Both the position numbers and the translations under genes were made by a program. From Melieria omissa (Eukaryota > Arthropoda > Insecta > Diptera > Ulidiidae), in NCBI GenBank assembly GCA_963971225.1, contig OZ020267.1:102187729-102251728 (forward strand): a stretch of DNA of 64,000 nt, given 5' to 3'. This document shows positions 23,468 through 36,586 of this stretch, one piece after another (position 1 is the first letter of the stretch; each line of letters opens with the position of its first letter). Under the pieces are notes generated by a model. That model saw only the letters and a program-made list of their open reading frames with translations. It was not told the origin of the DNA and ran no database searches.

Positions 23468-25699
23468 ACAATGGCCATAAATAATGGCGTGTGTTGCATT
23501 GAGTAAGCATTGAAGTTAAAGCGAGAGGAAAATGCTGAAAAAATAACAACACCAACAATCACCACTCAACTGAAGACGCTGTAAAGTCCTCCAGTTTTTT
23601 TTTGCGTTTTATTTGTTTGTTGGTGTTTTTTTGGGGCCGCCGCAAAAAACTCGATACGCTTTTTTATTTTATTTGCTTGTTGATATTGTTGGAAAATTGC
23701 AACATCTGCACACCAACATGAGAGCCAACAACGCAACGCAACAATGTGTGGCAATGTTGCACCACCGCAGTGCTGCTCACCTTAAAATGCACCCGCCACA
23801 TGCCCACATGGGCAGATTATGAAAATTTATTTATTTATAAAGTAGTTCAACGTTCTGCCGAGGCTGTTGTCGACCACGTTGCCTTTTCTTTTACAAATGC
23901 TTCAGTTGTGATTGTTGTTGTTGTGGTATTTTCATCATCCACATCTTCATGTCAGCGCCATGCTTTGCTGCACATGATTGCATTCTACTTGTATGTATGA
24001 ATTTTTTCTTATAAGTGAAGTGCTGCTTTATGTCTAAATTTAATGTTGCTATATTTCATATTTTTTATGCTTTTCAGTTTTTATTAATTATAATTTTTTT
24101 GTTTGCTTTATTTATTAAATTACAATTTTTTCTGAAGTTGGATTTTTTTGGTTTGCGTTTCGATGGAAATCGGCACTTGAGCGCATTTTATGGCCGCTTC
24201 AATATAATATTTGCGTTTTCTTAATATGAAGTTAAGAAATTTGTAGACGACGCTGACTGTTGATGTGTTTGTTTTGCTTCAAATTCGTTGTACTTTGTTG
24301 CTATAATTAAGTTCACGGTGTGTACTTTCAAATGCAATAAAAGAAGCAGATGCAACAATAATAAGAACAACAACAAAGCAACATATTCGCCGCACTGGCA
24401 AATGGTAATAGGCAACAGCAACAACAACAGCAACGACAATCTCAACAACGCACAAGTAAAGCACGAAACACGAAAGAGAAATCCAAATTTGTATTAAAGC
24501 CACAAGCACACACACAATCACACTTACACTCATACACATACGAAGAGGCAACACTTGATTTTGCGCTTTGTTAATTATGCTCGAAATGTAAATGAACTAT
24601 GCTATGTAGAATACCCTGTGCGCTATGTGCTGTAAGATTGTAAATTAAATGTACAGACTTACATATGTACGGCACATAAATACTTTGGTATGTTTGTGGA
24701 GACTTAGTGTAGTAAAGCAAATCGCAGGCCGTGGAAGTGTAATTTCGTTTGGTTTTTATTTTTATTTACTTTGAAGCCTGTAGAAGTTTCACTTTTCTGC
24801 TCAAATCGTGATTGTCGTGGGGAACAAAAGACTCAAGCCACGAACTTCTTGTGGTCATTCATTAGATAGTTAAAAAATGCTTTCAATTTGATTTCATTGT
24901 TATTTAAATGTTAAAGCTGTGGGCTTTTAAAAACTTTTTAATTTGTGAAAGAATGATTTTGTCGAATTTTTTTAATTTAATTAAATTTTTTTTCATTTTT
25001 TAAATTTATCTAAACAAAATTTGTCTTTCCTGTACATGGCGAATGAAACTGTAACGATATATAATCATCATGGCAAAGCTGTGGCACCAGCTGGACATTT
25101 CAGCCAACCGTGTCCATAAAAAAAACCAAATGGTTCTGTCCCTAAGTTGATTCTCAAAACGGCAACTGGACTTATGGCTAAACAGCAGTGACGCATGCGA
25201 AATTTAATTTTCGGGGGTATACATTTTTTGAGCCTTATAGTTACCAACTGACACCAGATTTGTAGCCCAACATGTTTACAAGATACAAATATTTGGGAGA
25301 GGTTTGCTAGACAGTACGCTATAGGGGGGCTTTGCTCTTTGGAGATGAGGAGATGTAAATGAAATGAAATCGATACAACACTTCTTGTGACACTGTCTGC
25401 AGGAACGTCGATTTTGTACACTGGCGCCAAACTTTTTAACGAACCTGGCTAGCGCAGCAAAAGTTGAAATTTCGAATCTACTTTCCTTCAAGAGGTTCAG
25501 GTTTACCTAGTGTGGTCACTAGGTAGTCACTACTATGACCCGCGAATAGAGGAAGGTAGGTAGGTAAAGTGGCTACTGAACAGAAATAGAGTAATTTTAA
25601 TACCACATCCACATTGTGGGTCATTGTGATTTAAGTCCACCTTCTGAGATTTAAGTAATCCTGAAGTTTGTCAATCTGCAAGTTGGATATTAAGTAAAT

Positions 25700-26706
25700 A
25701 GCTTCTAGGAACGATGTTTCCAGTGAACGTGGCCAGGCCCTCCGAACATAAATGCGGCCTAGTTTGCACTGTCCAGCACTCAGTGGAGGAAGGCCACACA
25801 CACACTACGATAACCGGTTCGAAGCAGCATGTCTTACGTTTTATGGAGGTGGCGCTATTTATTTGATCAAGAAAACGATGGATCGATGTGTATGTGTACG
25901 AATCTTGCAGGAAATCGTGCTACCGTATGTCAAATAAATAGCGCCACCTCCATAAAACGTAAGACATGCATTTATTTATTGAGCATGTCTTACGTTTTAT
26001 GGAGGTGGCGCTATTTATTTGATCAAGAAAACCATGGATCGATGTGTATGTGTACGAATCTTGCGGGAAATCGTGCCACCGTATGTCCGTGAAAAAACGC
26101 CAATGCTTTGGATCTTCCAACAGGATTATAACCGAAAGCATACAAGAAAGGTCGCACGAAAGGGGCTTCGCAAGAGCAGGATTAGGGTTATGGAATGGCT
26201 CGCACAATCACCAGACTTCAATATAATTAAAAATTTGTGGTGTGACGTGAAGAGAGCAGTTGCTCACAATAATCTTTTAAATAAAAATCAACTTTGAGAA
26301 GCAGTAGACCACACCCCTAGAGAAAGATATGAAAATTTGGTTATTTCAATGCATCGGCTCCGTGCTGCAGTAATAGCCAAACAACAGTCACGCAACTAAA
26401 TACTAATTTGAAGAAACATTACGTTATTACTATTTAACCACAAAATCTCTTAAAATGAAACACAATTGTTGCTTAATTTTTATGAAAGTAAAGCGAACTA
26501 CTATTTTTTTGACCGTCCATATTTTGGAGCTTCTGACGCATTTAATTTAAATCAAACCAAACTGAGTTTAATTCTTAAGTTTTCTTTTATGATTGCATTG
26601 TTAACTTGTTAAAAAATACAAAATAAATATTTGTAAAGAAAAGCAGATTATTTTTTCTTCATTTTCTTTTCGTTGTACGCGTACTACTATTATTTTGACC
26701 GCAACT
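25700..26706 (+). mobile_element. Tc1-like transposon relic with rearranged middle
   Basis: Plus-strand reading from 26019 gives KKTMDRCVCVRIL, then WIFQQDYNRKHT, VMEWLAQSPDFNIIKNLWCD and VKRAVAHN, the second and third catalytic blocks of Tc1 transposases. The final acidic residue region (NIIKNLW for the usual NPIENLW) is degraded. Upstream 25730-25800 holds a decayed TVKHGGG-like part. The right end matches a Tc1-type terminus: CTACTATTATTTTGACCGCA to 26706, followed by TA. The N-terminal DNA-binding part is not recognisable. Confidence 0.8.
25828..26040. repeat. Direct-inverted-direct triplication inside the Tc1 relic
   Basis: CATGTCTTACGTTTTATGGA and the bases that follow (about 40 bp) occur forward at 25828, inverted at about 25930-25968 and forward again at 25984. 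The block with the MDRCVCVRIL codons is also duplicated (25870-25930 and 26030-26085). Only one copy leads into the rest of the transposase. Confidence 0.85.
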
Positions 26707-26708
26707 GT

Positions 26709-27299
26709 ATGTTTCTGATAGAATCAGTCACAGTCATCTAAGCCTAACCTAACGTACGCTGCACATATCCCCTCCTTACCTAACGAAACATAATCAAGCC
26801 TAACCTTAAAAATCTAACCTTACCTATAAAATGTATATACAATTTGTTTCCCTAATTTAACTAATTTCAATTAAAAACAATTTTTTGAATTTGAAAATTT
26901 TGTGTATGTTTGAAATTTTTGATTTTTTAATTTTTAATTTACTTTTTTTGTTTTAACATTAATTTTTAAATTTTATTTTATATTAAATTTTTTATATTAA
27001 ATTTTTGAATCGAAAGACATTGAATTATTGGTGCAAATATTGGTTTAATATGACAACAAAACAATTTTTTTTACTTTAACGTATATCAGAAAGCTGCCGA
27101 ATAGATTTGTTGTTATTCTAAAAAACAGCAAACAGGTGACCCAAAAAAAATTACATATTCGTGATCAGCGACTCCAGAAATATAAGCAATACTTGAAAAA
27201 CTCCGCAGGTTTTTTGGAAACCGCAAAATTGTTGTACCATGTAATCAAAGAAATTATTAAAAATTATTTTCTAGTTCAAGTTAAAAGAAAAAATTCAAC
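26709..27299. other. Intergenic, AT-rich
   Basis: Contains TAACCTAACC-type motifs near 26745-26830 and strongly T/A-rich sequence to 27060. Nothing else recognised. Confidence 0.5.
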
Positions 27300-27796
27300 A
27301 ACACAATAACCATTTGCACACAATAACCATTTGGAGCTCCTGGACCGAGTGCAAAACCGTGCGATCAAGCTTATAGGGGACAGCTCTATTGGCTCCTTAG
27401 AACATCGTCGAAACGTGGCATGTGTGGTGTTATTTTACCCCTACTTTTTCGATAATTGCTCAGTGGAGATGAGCAGCTTGCTGCCGTTACTCCGGGTTTT
27501 CCCCCGGGCAACCCGTTTGAACACTGACGCCCATGCATTCCGCGTTGAAACGATGATTCAGCGCACTACGCACTACAAAGAAGGTTCGTTTCTGGCCCGT
27601 AAATCGCGGTTGTGGAATGGTCTCCCTGCGGATATTTTCCCTAGCACTTATGAACTCGATGGGTTCAAGTCAAGAGTCCATAACCACTTCTCTCAAAATC
27701 CTATCTCCTAACCTTTATATTCTTTCTGAATCAACGCAATGCCACGCATTAATAGGGGTCATACCCTGCGCGTTTGTTCGAGTCAAAAAAAAAAAT
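27300..27796 (+). mobile_element. 5'-truncated LINE, C-terminal end with poly(A)
   Basis: One open frame (27331-27711) reads LLDRVQNRAIKLIGD, SLEHRRNVACVVLFY, and SRLWNGLPADIFPS to a stop. This is the conserved C-terminal segment of several CR1/Jockey/RTE-type elements. A run of 11 A follows at 27785-27795. A short tandem duplication (ACACAATAACCATTTG twice) marks the left junction. The frame is intact, but reverse transcriptase is absent. Confidence 0.75.
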
Positions 27797-27949
27797 TTAA
27801 GAAAAGTCGATGTAACTATTTGGCATGTGTTGCATTACTGATCTCAGAATTTATACCTTGGATTAATATACAAATTTTATTACTTTATTACATTATAAAC
27901 AATATTTTGGTATTCAAAGAAAAATATAATTTTTTGAGATAAATGATCG

Positions 27950-29195
27950 GATGTTTATTTCATAATAAAGAGGAAGGTATGCCGTTAATAATGAAAAACA
28001 ACATCAGCCAAATGGCCACCACGACCACGCTTACAGGACCATATCCTTTTTATGAAATTTTCCATAACCAAATCGCAAACAATCGCGATAAGTCTTCCAA
28101 ATCGAGGACATATCGCCCTATGTCCTCGACAGCCTCATGAATTCTAACTTTGAGGTCTTGAATCGACGCTGGGCTGTTGGCGTACACCTTATCTTTCACG
28201 TGGCCCCAAAGGAAGAAGTCGCAAGGTGTTAAATCACAAGATCTCGGTGGCCAATTGTGATTACCTCTTCCAGAGATAACACGGTCCGGAAACTTTTCCC
28301 GTAAAAGAGCAATGGTTTCGTTGCTTGTGTGGCACGTAGAGCCGTCTTGTTGAAAGTGAATACCATCCAACTCCGACCATAAAGAATCATTAATCATCTC
28401 TCGATAGCGCAATCCATTCACCGTATCTGTTGATCCAACCTCATTTTCGAAAAAGTAAGGTCCAATGACCCCGCCGGACCATAAACCGCTCCAAACAGTC
28501 ACACGTTGAGGATGGAGAGGCTTCTCAACAATAACTCTTGGGTTTTCCGAGCCCCATATGCGACAATTTTGCTTGTTGACGTAGCCACCGAGGTGGAAAT
28601 GGGCCTCATCAGTCAAGATGATTTTTCGATGGAATTCCGGATCATTTTCATGCATTTCAAGGACCCAATCAGCAAAGACACGACGTTGTTGATGATGGTC
28701 GGCTTGAGTTCTTGTATTAACTGAACTTTATAAGTCTAACGACCCAAGTCTTTATGCAAAATACGGTGTAATGACGTTTTTGGAATGCCCAATTCCAAAG
28801 AACGACGAGGAATCGACAAACCTGGGTTTTCTTCAACACTTTGGGCTACAGCAGCAATATTCTCAGTTGTTCTTGAGCGACGTGCACGACTTTTATTCTT
28901 CACATCACTAACTTGTCCCAACAGCTCGAATTTTTCCACCAATTTCTGTATTGCGGTCCGACAAGGTGCTTCACGACGATCCAAAAATGCTTTAGTTTTG
29001 CGAACTGTGACTGCAAGATTTTCACCATTTTTGTAGTGAATTTTAATAATTTCAATGCGTTCTTGAAGTGTGTATCGTTATATTTTTAGTAATGGCGTAG
29101 TTTCTACTTGTCAAATGTCAAAGAATACAAGCTTCAAAAGTGACAGCTACCGAAATACCGGATGATTCCAAATAACACCTCTTGTTGGAAAACCC
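27950..29195 (-). mobile_element. mariner-family element, DD41D type
   Basis: The transposase pseudogene lies within. The 5' terminus (minus strand, from 29195) reads GGGTTTTCCAACAAGAGGTG and abuts TA. The matching inverted repeat at the 27.95-kb side is not visible, so the 3' end is truncated or decayed. The element lies just beside the LINE fragment that ends at about 27796. Confidence 0.8.
27987..29066 (-). pseudogene. DD41D mariner transposase, broken
   Basis: The gene starts near 29066 with RYTLQERIEIIKIHYKNGEN, but the initiator ATG is lost and a stop lies directly upstream. The helix-turn-helix part continues to LHRILHKDLG at 28740. A stop and frameshifts near 28690-28740 separate it from the catalytic part, which includes ILTDEAHFHLGGYVNKQNC, HFQQDGSTCHTSN and WPPRSCDLTPCDFFLWG. 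I count 41 residues between the second and third catalytic Asp, the spacing of the rosa-like DD41D group first described from a Ceratitis species. A last frameshift near 28075 leads to KRIWSCKRGRGGHLADVVFHY. The element encoded cut-and-paste transposition and is now inactive. Confidence 0.9.
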
Positions 29196-32100
29196 TATAT
29201 TTATCTTTGTTATATTTTTTATAAATTCTTTATATTTCTATAGTATTTTTTGTAGATTTGAAAGCACATTTCTTGTTGAGAGACTATTTTGTTCACTTAA
29301 TTCAAACTAACACAGTTCTAATGCTTTAAATTTTCCTTCAACTCTGTCTGATTGTTTGCAAATTTTTAACTTCAAAACTTACTTTCCACACCATAAAATC
29401 AATAAATATTATTATTATTGAATGGCATTAAGTTACCACTGGCACATTAAAATATGGAGCAATTTTCCAGCTGCAATGTTGGCACACAATTTGCCAGTAA
29501 ATTACGCGCTCGCAGCGAGTATTAAAAATCACTTTGACTTGCAAACTAATGGTCGTGCCGCTGAATATGCAAACTACAAAACAAAAACAAAATATCAATA
29601 GATCCATAGAAAAAAAAACAATGAAAAATGCAAAAATTGATGCAACAAAAAGCGGCGAAATTCCTGCTTTGAGCGAAATGAAAAGTCGTAGCGTAGTTGA
29701 ACGTTGGTAGCGACGATGCAATCAATGCATATTAGTTACACTTTTTCCCCCACCACCAACGCTCTGATCGGTCATCAGTGATGGCCGCTGAAGCAGCAAC
29801 GCCATCAAAACGAGCAACAAAATCAACTATAAAGATCAGCAAAAGAGCAACGGCGCATCAGTGCGGCCATCAGCCACACCGGCAGCGAACGCGCAACGCT
29901 CAATTGGCAGCCATTGCAAAAAGGCTATGGGAAAAAGTGTGGCATGCATTTGCCACTGCCGAGCGCCATCAAGCCATCAAACCATTGCCGGACCATTAAT
30001 CGCCTCAATCGGCTCGATCAGCAATCGGCACAGCAGCAGCCGTGGTCGTGGTGGCGGTCGCGACCGTAGCCGCTCAAACGACGCGACGGCCCGATACGAA
30101 AATGATAGTGAACTTGAAATTTTCCAAAACGCGGCGATTTTCTCTTTCGCAGACAGCGCCAACGCTGTGAGCGGTGGCCATGACGTGCCGTGCCGTGGTG
30201 CACGGTGGCGTGCAGCGGCGATAAAATGCAAATCGACAATTAATGCAGTGCAGCTGGACCGCGGCCGGCAATTGTGGTCCATAAAGCAGACAACTGCAAC
30301 AACAACAACAGCTGCCACCTAAATGATTGCACCAAAACTAAGCCGATCATTGCGATCAGTTGCCGCCGCTGCCACTGCCACTGCAGCTGCGGTGCGTTAT
30401 TTGCATTTCATGTACGCGTCCGAGAATTTTCCTTTCGCAGCACAGCAACAATTTTTACTACCAGCAGTCTGCGGCATCTTTTCCTGTTTGTCAGCGGTGC
30501 GCCGACTGCTGCATCGTTGTCCATTGGTCTGTGCGCCGGCTGCCTGCAATTGTTGCCGCTTTTAAAGCGCTAAATGCAGCGACTTTCTAATCTAACCTAT
30601 AAGACTTTTGCGCCTTCGTCTTGTGCCGCATTGGCTTCTGCTAGTTTTTGTTGCATTGTCGTTGTTGTTGGCCAGTTTATGCGCACGACTTTAAGTCAGT
30701 TTGGTGCACATTTTTTCCGCTGTGTTTTTTGCGCTAACAAAATTTCGTTTTTCATTTGCTGCAAAGTCTGCATGGTTTTTATTTTTATTTTTTGGTTAAT
30801 TTTGTTTTTGGCTTTTTGAGCGGCATGGGAACAACTGTGCTATGTGTGTGTGTGTGTGTGTGTGATATGCGTGCCCGCCAGCGCCAACATTTGGCCGCAT
30901 TGCTGGCGCAAATTATTTCCACTTTCCACACTGGCAGCGATGCCGTAAATATTTGATGCGCTTTTGTCGCTGTCGCTGACGTTTTCGTTGTCACTGTCGA
31001 TTGCGGAAAAGAGTGAAAAGCTGTTAGCATAAATTACCTAAATAAAAATCGGCTCGCACGCGTTTGCGCATTTTGTGACATTCAGCCAACCGGCTGGCTG
31101 ATTGCTGCCATTGAGAGGAAAAGTCTGTCGCGGTTAATGGGTGCGCGCTGTTGTGCGTGTTGCCGGCATCTGCCACTTCCACTTCTACTTTGACTTCCAT
31201 TTTCCTTTCTTTTAGATGGCTGCATTTGGTTTTATTTTTAGCACTTCATTTCATGATTTTCATTTAACGATTTGCCACATCTTCCATTCGAGAAAGGCAA
31301 TTAGAATTTTGAAATTGAAAAGTGAATCTTTTGAAGTGGTGGAAAGTGATGCTTGAGGAAAGACTTGTGGCCATTACCTGTTTTAGAGCGGAATTCATGT
31401 TGACCGAGCGAATGTTTGGACATTGAAAAAGCGAGGAAAAGTGAGGAAGAGGAAGCGAAAAGTTTGTTCGATGAAGACGCGTTTTTTGGGTTTGCAATGG
31501 AAAAATTGGTGCTCTATGGATTACAGAAAATATATAACTGGTTCTAGTGGCGCGTACAGGACTTCATTTTGGGGGCCGAGGAGTTCTGTACTTAACCTTT
31601 TTGCCTAATACCAGTTGAAACCACATTTGCCTCCTCCCAAAATGATTGCAGGTCACAAATATTTGGGAGTAGGGGGGTATGAACCTTCCAACTCCACCTT
31701 GTGTGTGCCATTGCCTGAATCTGAAATAATATCTCCCAAGAATTAAGGCGCCTCACAGTGCTTCGACTCCATACAAAATTGCGGCAAAAATAGAAGGAGT
31801 ACGTTAAATTCGCTGAAAATTTGCAGTCTAAGTCATTTTGGGCTGCTGATTTCAAAATTTGTGTTTGTTTAAAAAAAAAATATATAGTTAAAAAAAAATC
31901 GAATATATATGGTTATATATTATCTTGTCATCACAGAGCCCAAACCGCTGGAGCTATTATGATGAAATTTGGTCAAAAGTTGTATTTTAGAAAGTCAACC
32001 CTTAAACAGAAGCGATTTCGGAAACGTCGACCTGGAAAGGGCGGAAAGGCGGTGGTGAAGCTTATATGGACAGACATTGTTTTTTGGTCGGATTGTTTAA

Positions 32101-33103
32101 AAATTATGTATATGTATACTAAAAAAGCAATAACAAAATACATATCTTAGCGTTTTTCTAAATTCGATATTTAAAGGGTAGAAAGAGGGCGGTAAAGTTG
32201 CTAAAGGCATATAGTTTTTGTTTATTTGATATTCGTAGAGCTTAACATGGAGATGAGGCAGGTGAATATGCAATGCAGCTCAACCTATAACGGCGAGACT
32301 ATTCTTCAAGACTTATTCTTCAAAATTGGACCTTCTTCAAAGTTATACATTCCTCCTTTTTTTTAGAATATATTAGCGTTAAATCACATTTTAGCTAACA
32401 AATTTCATAATAATGAAAAAATTTGGATTGTATGGCTTATAATGGGTTAAATATGCGTACCAAACCTATTTTTTATAAAAAACATTCATAATTCGTTGCA
32501 TTGCCTTAGTTAAACATTTTAATCGCAATTTTAACTCAAGCGATTTCTATACAAAAATCAACATTAGTAGTTTCGAAAAAATTGAATATTTTCCATAGGC
32601 GCAAAAAGACGCAAAATTTTTTTTACGGATTTAAGAGAAGAAAGTCAATCCAAAAAGGGCCATAAAAAGGATTTACGCCAGTTGACGCCATTCGATATTA
32701 ATTGCCTTTCTAAATTTGGTTCTTTTTAATTTTCATGGGTTTGAAAAACATTCATTTTTGAAAATTCGTACAAAAAAAATTATATATGCTAAATAAAAAA
32801 AACTGATCAGTGGTCTTGCTCCTATCAATTAAGTTTTAATATTACAAGAAATTGGAAGCCTATCTACAACAACACATTTTCTACCATTTTTTTTATACAA
32901 GCACCTAAATTTCATTTTTCCCCTTCATACATTTTTGTAAAAATATAGCCGACTTTGACAAGCTATATCTCCTAATCTCGACAATTTTTCGATAAAGTAT
33001 TTCGGATCCAGCTTAATTAAACAATTACCTTTAACATGATACTACTTTTGTCAAAATCCGCGATAATTTTTTTTCTTATTTTTGTCCACTCTCGAAGCAC
33101 TGT
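29196..33103. other. Intergenic with a GC-rich island
   Basis: 29750-31200 is GC-richer with several overlapping open frames on both strands, none with a domain I recognise. Its A-rich CAACAACAAC tracts and lack of a consistent frame fit an untranslated exon or promoter region. A (GT)n run lies at 30842-30864. 31640-31790 shares a block with 25270. 32150-33100 is AT-rich with nothing recognised. Confidence 0.35.
30842..30864. repeat. (GT)n microsatellite
   Basis: Uninterrupted TG/GT units over about 23 bases. Confidence 0.95.
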
Positions 33104-33436
33104 GCGCCTGCTACACGTTCAATATTTATTGTGATATTTGGATCGCGATCCATATTGATGGATTGATAGATCGCGCGCGAATGCTACATGTTCAATATTT
33201 ATCGCGTCAGTATTCCCATAATTGTTTTTTGACTTTGCCAATTTAAAAATAAATTATTTTAAAATTTGCTTGCACGTTCAATATTTATTGAAAGTTTTGT
33301 GATCCGCGATCTAGATTTCAAAATATTTAAATATTTTGCGATATGGATCACTATCCATCAATATTGCATGCTAAACGTTCAATAAATATCGCGATACTGG
33401 ATCGCCGTCAATAAATATTGAACGTGTAGCAGGCGC
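33104..33436. mobile_element. MITE-like element with 28-bp perfect inverted ends
   Basis: GCGCCTGCTACACGTTCAAT plus ATTTATTG at the left is repeated inverted at the right, ending at 33436. Internally, ACGTTCAATATTTATYG-like blocks recur near 33187, 33272 and 33375 with GATCGCGATCC-type motifs between. No convincing target duplication is visible, so the superfamily is unassigned. Confidence 0.7.
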
Positions 33437-36400
33437 CTAAAAAAAAACAATTTATGGGCAGAAGCTGAAAAGTTCATAGGTGTTGGAAAAAATTTATAAT
33501 CATTAGGCGAAGGTCCTTTCCAGGAAAGTTCTACTCCCTCCACATCTCATCATATTAGAGCATTGCTCACTTGGTTTATTATTCACTCAGTTTTTGATCG
33601 AAACTTCTGCCAATTATTTACTAATCCTAGTGGAGTTCTCGTTCTAAAAACGTAGGATAAGTCTGGATTTTAACACTTGCAAAGCATTTATGAAATTTCC
33701 AAACTCAAAAATTTCCACTATCAACGTATCGCTCTTGTATCTCGCATTCCCATTAAACACTCACTTACTTTCTAAACTTTTCCGCATTTTTTTCGCCATC
33801 ACCAAAAACGTTTTGCAAAAATCCAAAATTTCCATACCGTCAATTGTGCAGGAGTCGCAAAAATGCGGAATGCAATGCAGCCGCACTGACTTTGACTTTG
33901 CTGCAGCGGTGTGCATTGCTTGGCTGATGCAAGTGCGACGCGGCAAACGGCTGCAATGAAAAAAGTAAACAAAAACACATGAAGTCAAAAGCTTTGGCAA
34001 CTGACACCGATCTGCAGTTGCCGCTGCCGGTTGTAACGCTCCGACCGTGGCGGCAGCGGCGTCGGCGAGCGTGTCTATCAATTTCGGTCGAAAGTGAAAA
34101 AGTATTTTTAACTTGTCTAGTCGGTGCTGGCCTGTCTGACTACCAGCCAGCCATGCGGTCGTGATTTCCATGCGCGCACACACTGGAGCAGCGGCCACGC
34201 GCTCACACACACACATGTGTTGATGTCGGTGTTGGTGTCAGTCTATGTGTGTGTATGTATGGTTTTTTCCTCCTAATCTCGCATCGACTCTGCATTGGCT
34301 TCAATTTCAAGAAATTCACTTGCAATGCTGACAGCCACCAAAGCGCGTAAAAGAAGACTGCGCTGGGTGGGGAAGAAGGCAGCCAGCAGGAATTTTCGCG
34401 TCTTGGCTTACCACGCTGCCCGTCTATCTGTAGCGTCTGCGACTGCGTCTGTTGTCCGCAGACATTTCATGCCCACAGCTTCTCGGCTGCTGGTGTGCCG
34501 CCTTTCTGCTTTTTGCCTTCGCTGACTTTGCAGGCCTCGGCGTGTGTGCCGCGCATGCAACTTCTATGCTAAAATTTATGTAGGCTTTGGTATTTGCTGA
34601 TAGCTTCATCATTAATGTCAGCGCAAATAAGTGGAGTACATGATTTATTGCAGGCAGCGGCAAGGAGGGCGCGAGCACGCCCCAGCGTTGGCCAGAGCGC
34701 TGAAATATTCAGGGATAGATTTTTCTATGAAAATTCGTTTATTTAAATTTTAAGCAAAATTTTGAAAATAATTAAATTTTTCAAAAATTTTTTTGAACAC
34801 CAAAACACTTTAAAGTTAGTAGTGCTGCAATTGGTAAAAACTACCTTTTTTTAAACTAATCAAGAAAATTGTTTTTTATTGTTTATTATTATTTTTTTGG
34901 TTTTATATGAATGATAATCAAAATAATTGTTTAATTAACTTGAATAAAAACATGAATTCAATTAACTGCTTTGAATATAGTTTAAGTAAAATAAAATATA
35001 GTTTGAATTATTTCAGACCTAACAAAATTATTATTACTTTTTTTTTGTGTCTTATATGAAGAATTATAATGCAAATAATTGTTTAATTAACTTGAATCAA
35101 AACATGAATTACATGAACTACTTTGAATATAGTTTAAATTAAAAATAAATAAAAACTTCAAATTAAGTTAATATTCAATATTTCAAAAATAGGTTCAGTA
35201 ATGATAACGACTAAGTCTCAACTTATTTTGCTTTTCTGTCTGTTAATATCTGAAATATAGAATTAAATCTGGCCTGAAATTAGTTTAATGCTCGCAAAAC
35301 AAATTTTTGTCCATGTATTCAATTCTAGTCTAGAAATTCGAAAAAAATTGATTTTTGGTTTTTTTTTCATATTTTCTCAATTTAGACCTTTGAGAAGAAG
35401 CCTCTAAGAGGAATTACGGAAATTCGAATTATTTTCGGAGTTATAGTTAATTTTGTGACGCGCCGCTCAGACTGCCCGAAATGAGATTGTAAACTTTAAC
35501 CCTTCTGTCAATACGAAAAATGTCCACCTATTATCAATACGAAGGGTTAAACACGTTTTTCTCGAAAGTACATTTTTCAATACGGTTGACATGATATGAC
35601 AAGTTCTAACGCACCGATTTACTTGAAATTTGTAATAGACTTTCTTAATACTATCAAAATTTTCTCGACGTACGTGTTTTTGTAATTTTTTATTTTTTAA
35701 AAATTATCAAAATTAAAAAAGAAAGCAACAATTTCTAATCGGCTACGTCCAGCAAAATTCTGCATCCTTGTTTAATAAGAATTAACCTTATTTTTATGTT
35801 TTAAATCACCAAAAGGATTGAAATCATGTCAACCAGAAGACACTTTTTTTGAGTCCCCACTTTACCGACTTTTATTTTGAATTTTCTTTCAACTATTATA
35901 CATTTTTCTACTTTTAAAGTATTCATAAAAAACTGATAAAACATGGATGGTGAAAATTATTACTGTTTTTTTTTATTACGCCCGTAAAATCACCTCATAG
36001 TCGAACCTCTACACGAGAATACCCTATTAACCCGACAGTGGCCATATAGTCAAACTAAACTTGCAATTAAATAATCTTATATTTTTAATTATTATTTATT
36101 ATAATGACTCAAAAAAAATTTTTGGAAAATTCTAAAGCTAAAGAATTCTAGCGCATTTGGGTTAAATTTAACGAATTGCGATACGAATGCAAACTGAATG
36201 CATAGATGGCGCTAACAACTAATGTAATAATTATTAAGCGCAGCCAACTTCATGTTGAGGTAAACAACGAGCGCCATAAACAACTTTAGGTCGTTAATTT
36301 TTAAACCAGTCATATCGCAATGAATTCTTCATTAATAATGAACGCGGAACAAATAATATTGAAGCCAATGGACAATTGAGAAGTTAATTCATTTTTGGTT

Positions 36401-36586
36401 TCACAAGTGGTTGTTTTTTGGATGCAGTTCCAGTCGGTTGAAGTTCTTCATCTTGTCGCTACATTGTTTTCCAAATTGGCTTTGTTCAGGGCTCTCCACA
36501 GAAGCTGAAGAATGTAGAGCCCTGTGTGATTTTGCTATATTGAGTCAGAATAACGTGCAACACAACCAATTGGCCATCAATCTAAA
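33437..36586. other. Intergenic with repeats
   Basis: A GC-rich patch at 33850-34680 has short frames without recognisable domains. A ~165-bp direct duplication occurs at 34866-35000 and 35030-35160 (shared AATTGTTTAATTAACTTGAA). A 47-bp inverted unit flanked by TTAA lies at 35500-35546. 35600-36400 is AT-rich with nothing recognised. Confidence 0.4.

Larger units (their letters stand above)
21840..25699. other. Intergenic, AT-rich with microsatellites
   Basis: No gene recognised. GGTTA-type repeats occur at 22036-22078, a CA run at 22767-22789 and CAA/CAG runs at 23433-23467. A GC-balanced stretch at 25060-25500 has an open minus-strand frame without a known domain. Its ACAAATATTTGGGAG block recurs near 31652, so it is probably repeat-derived. 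Confidence 0.4.

Noticed and set aside
29778..30573. Overlapping open frames in the GC-rich island
   Set aside because: No consistent frame, domain or splice pattern; more like an untranslated exon or promoter.
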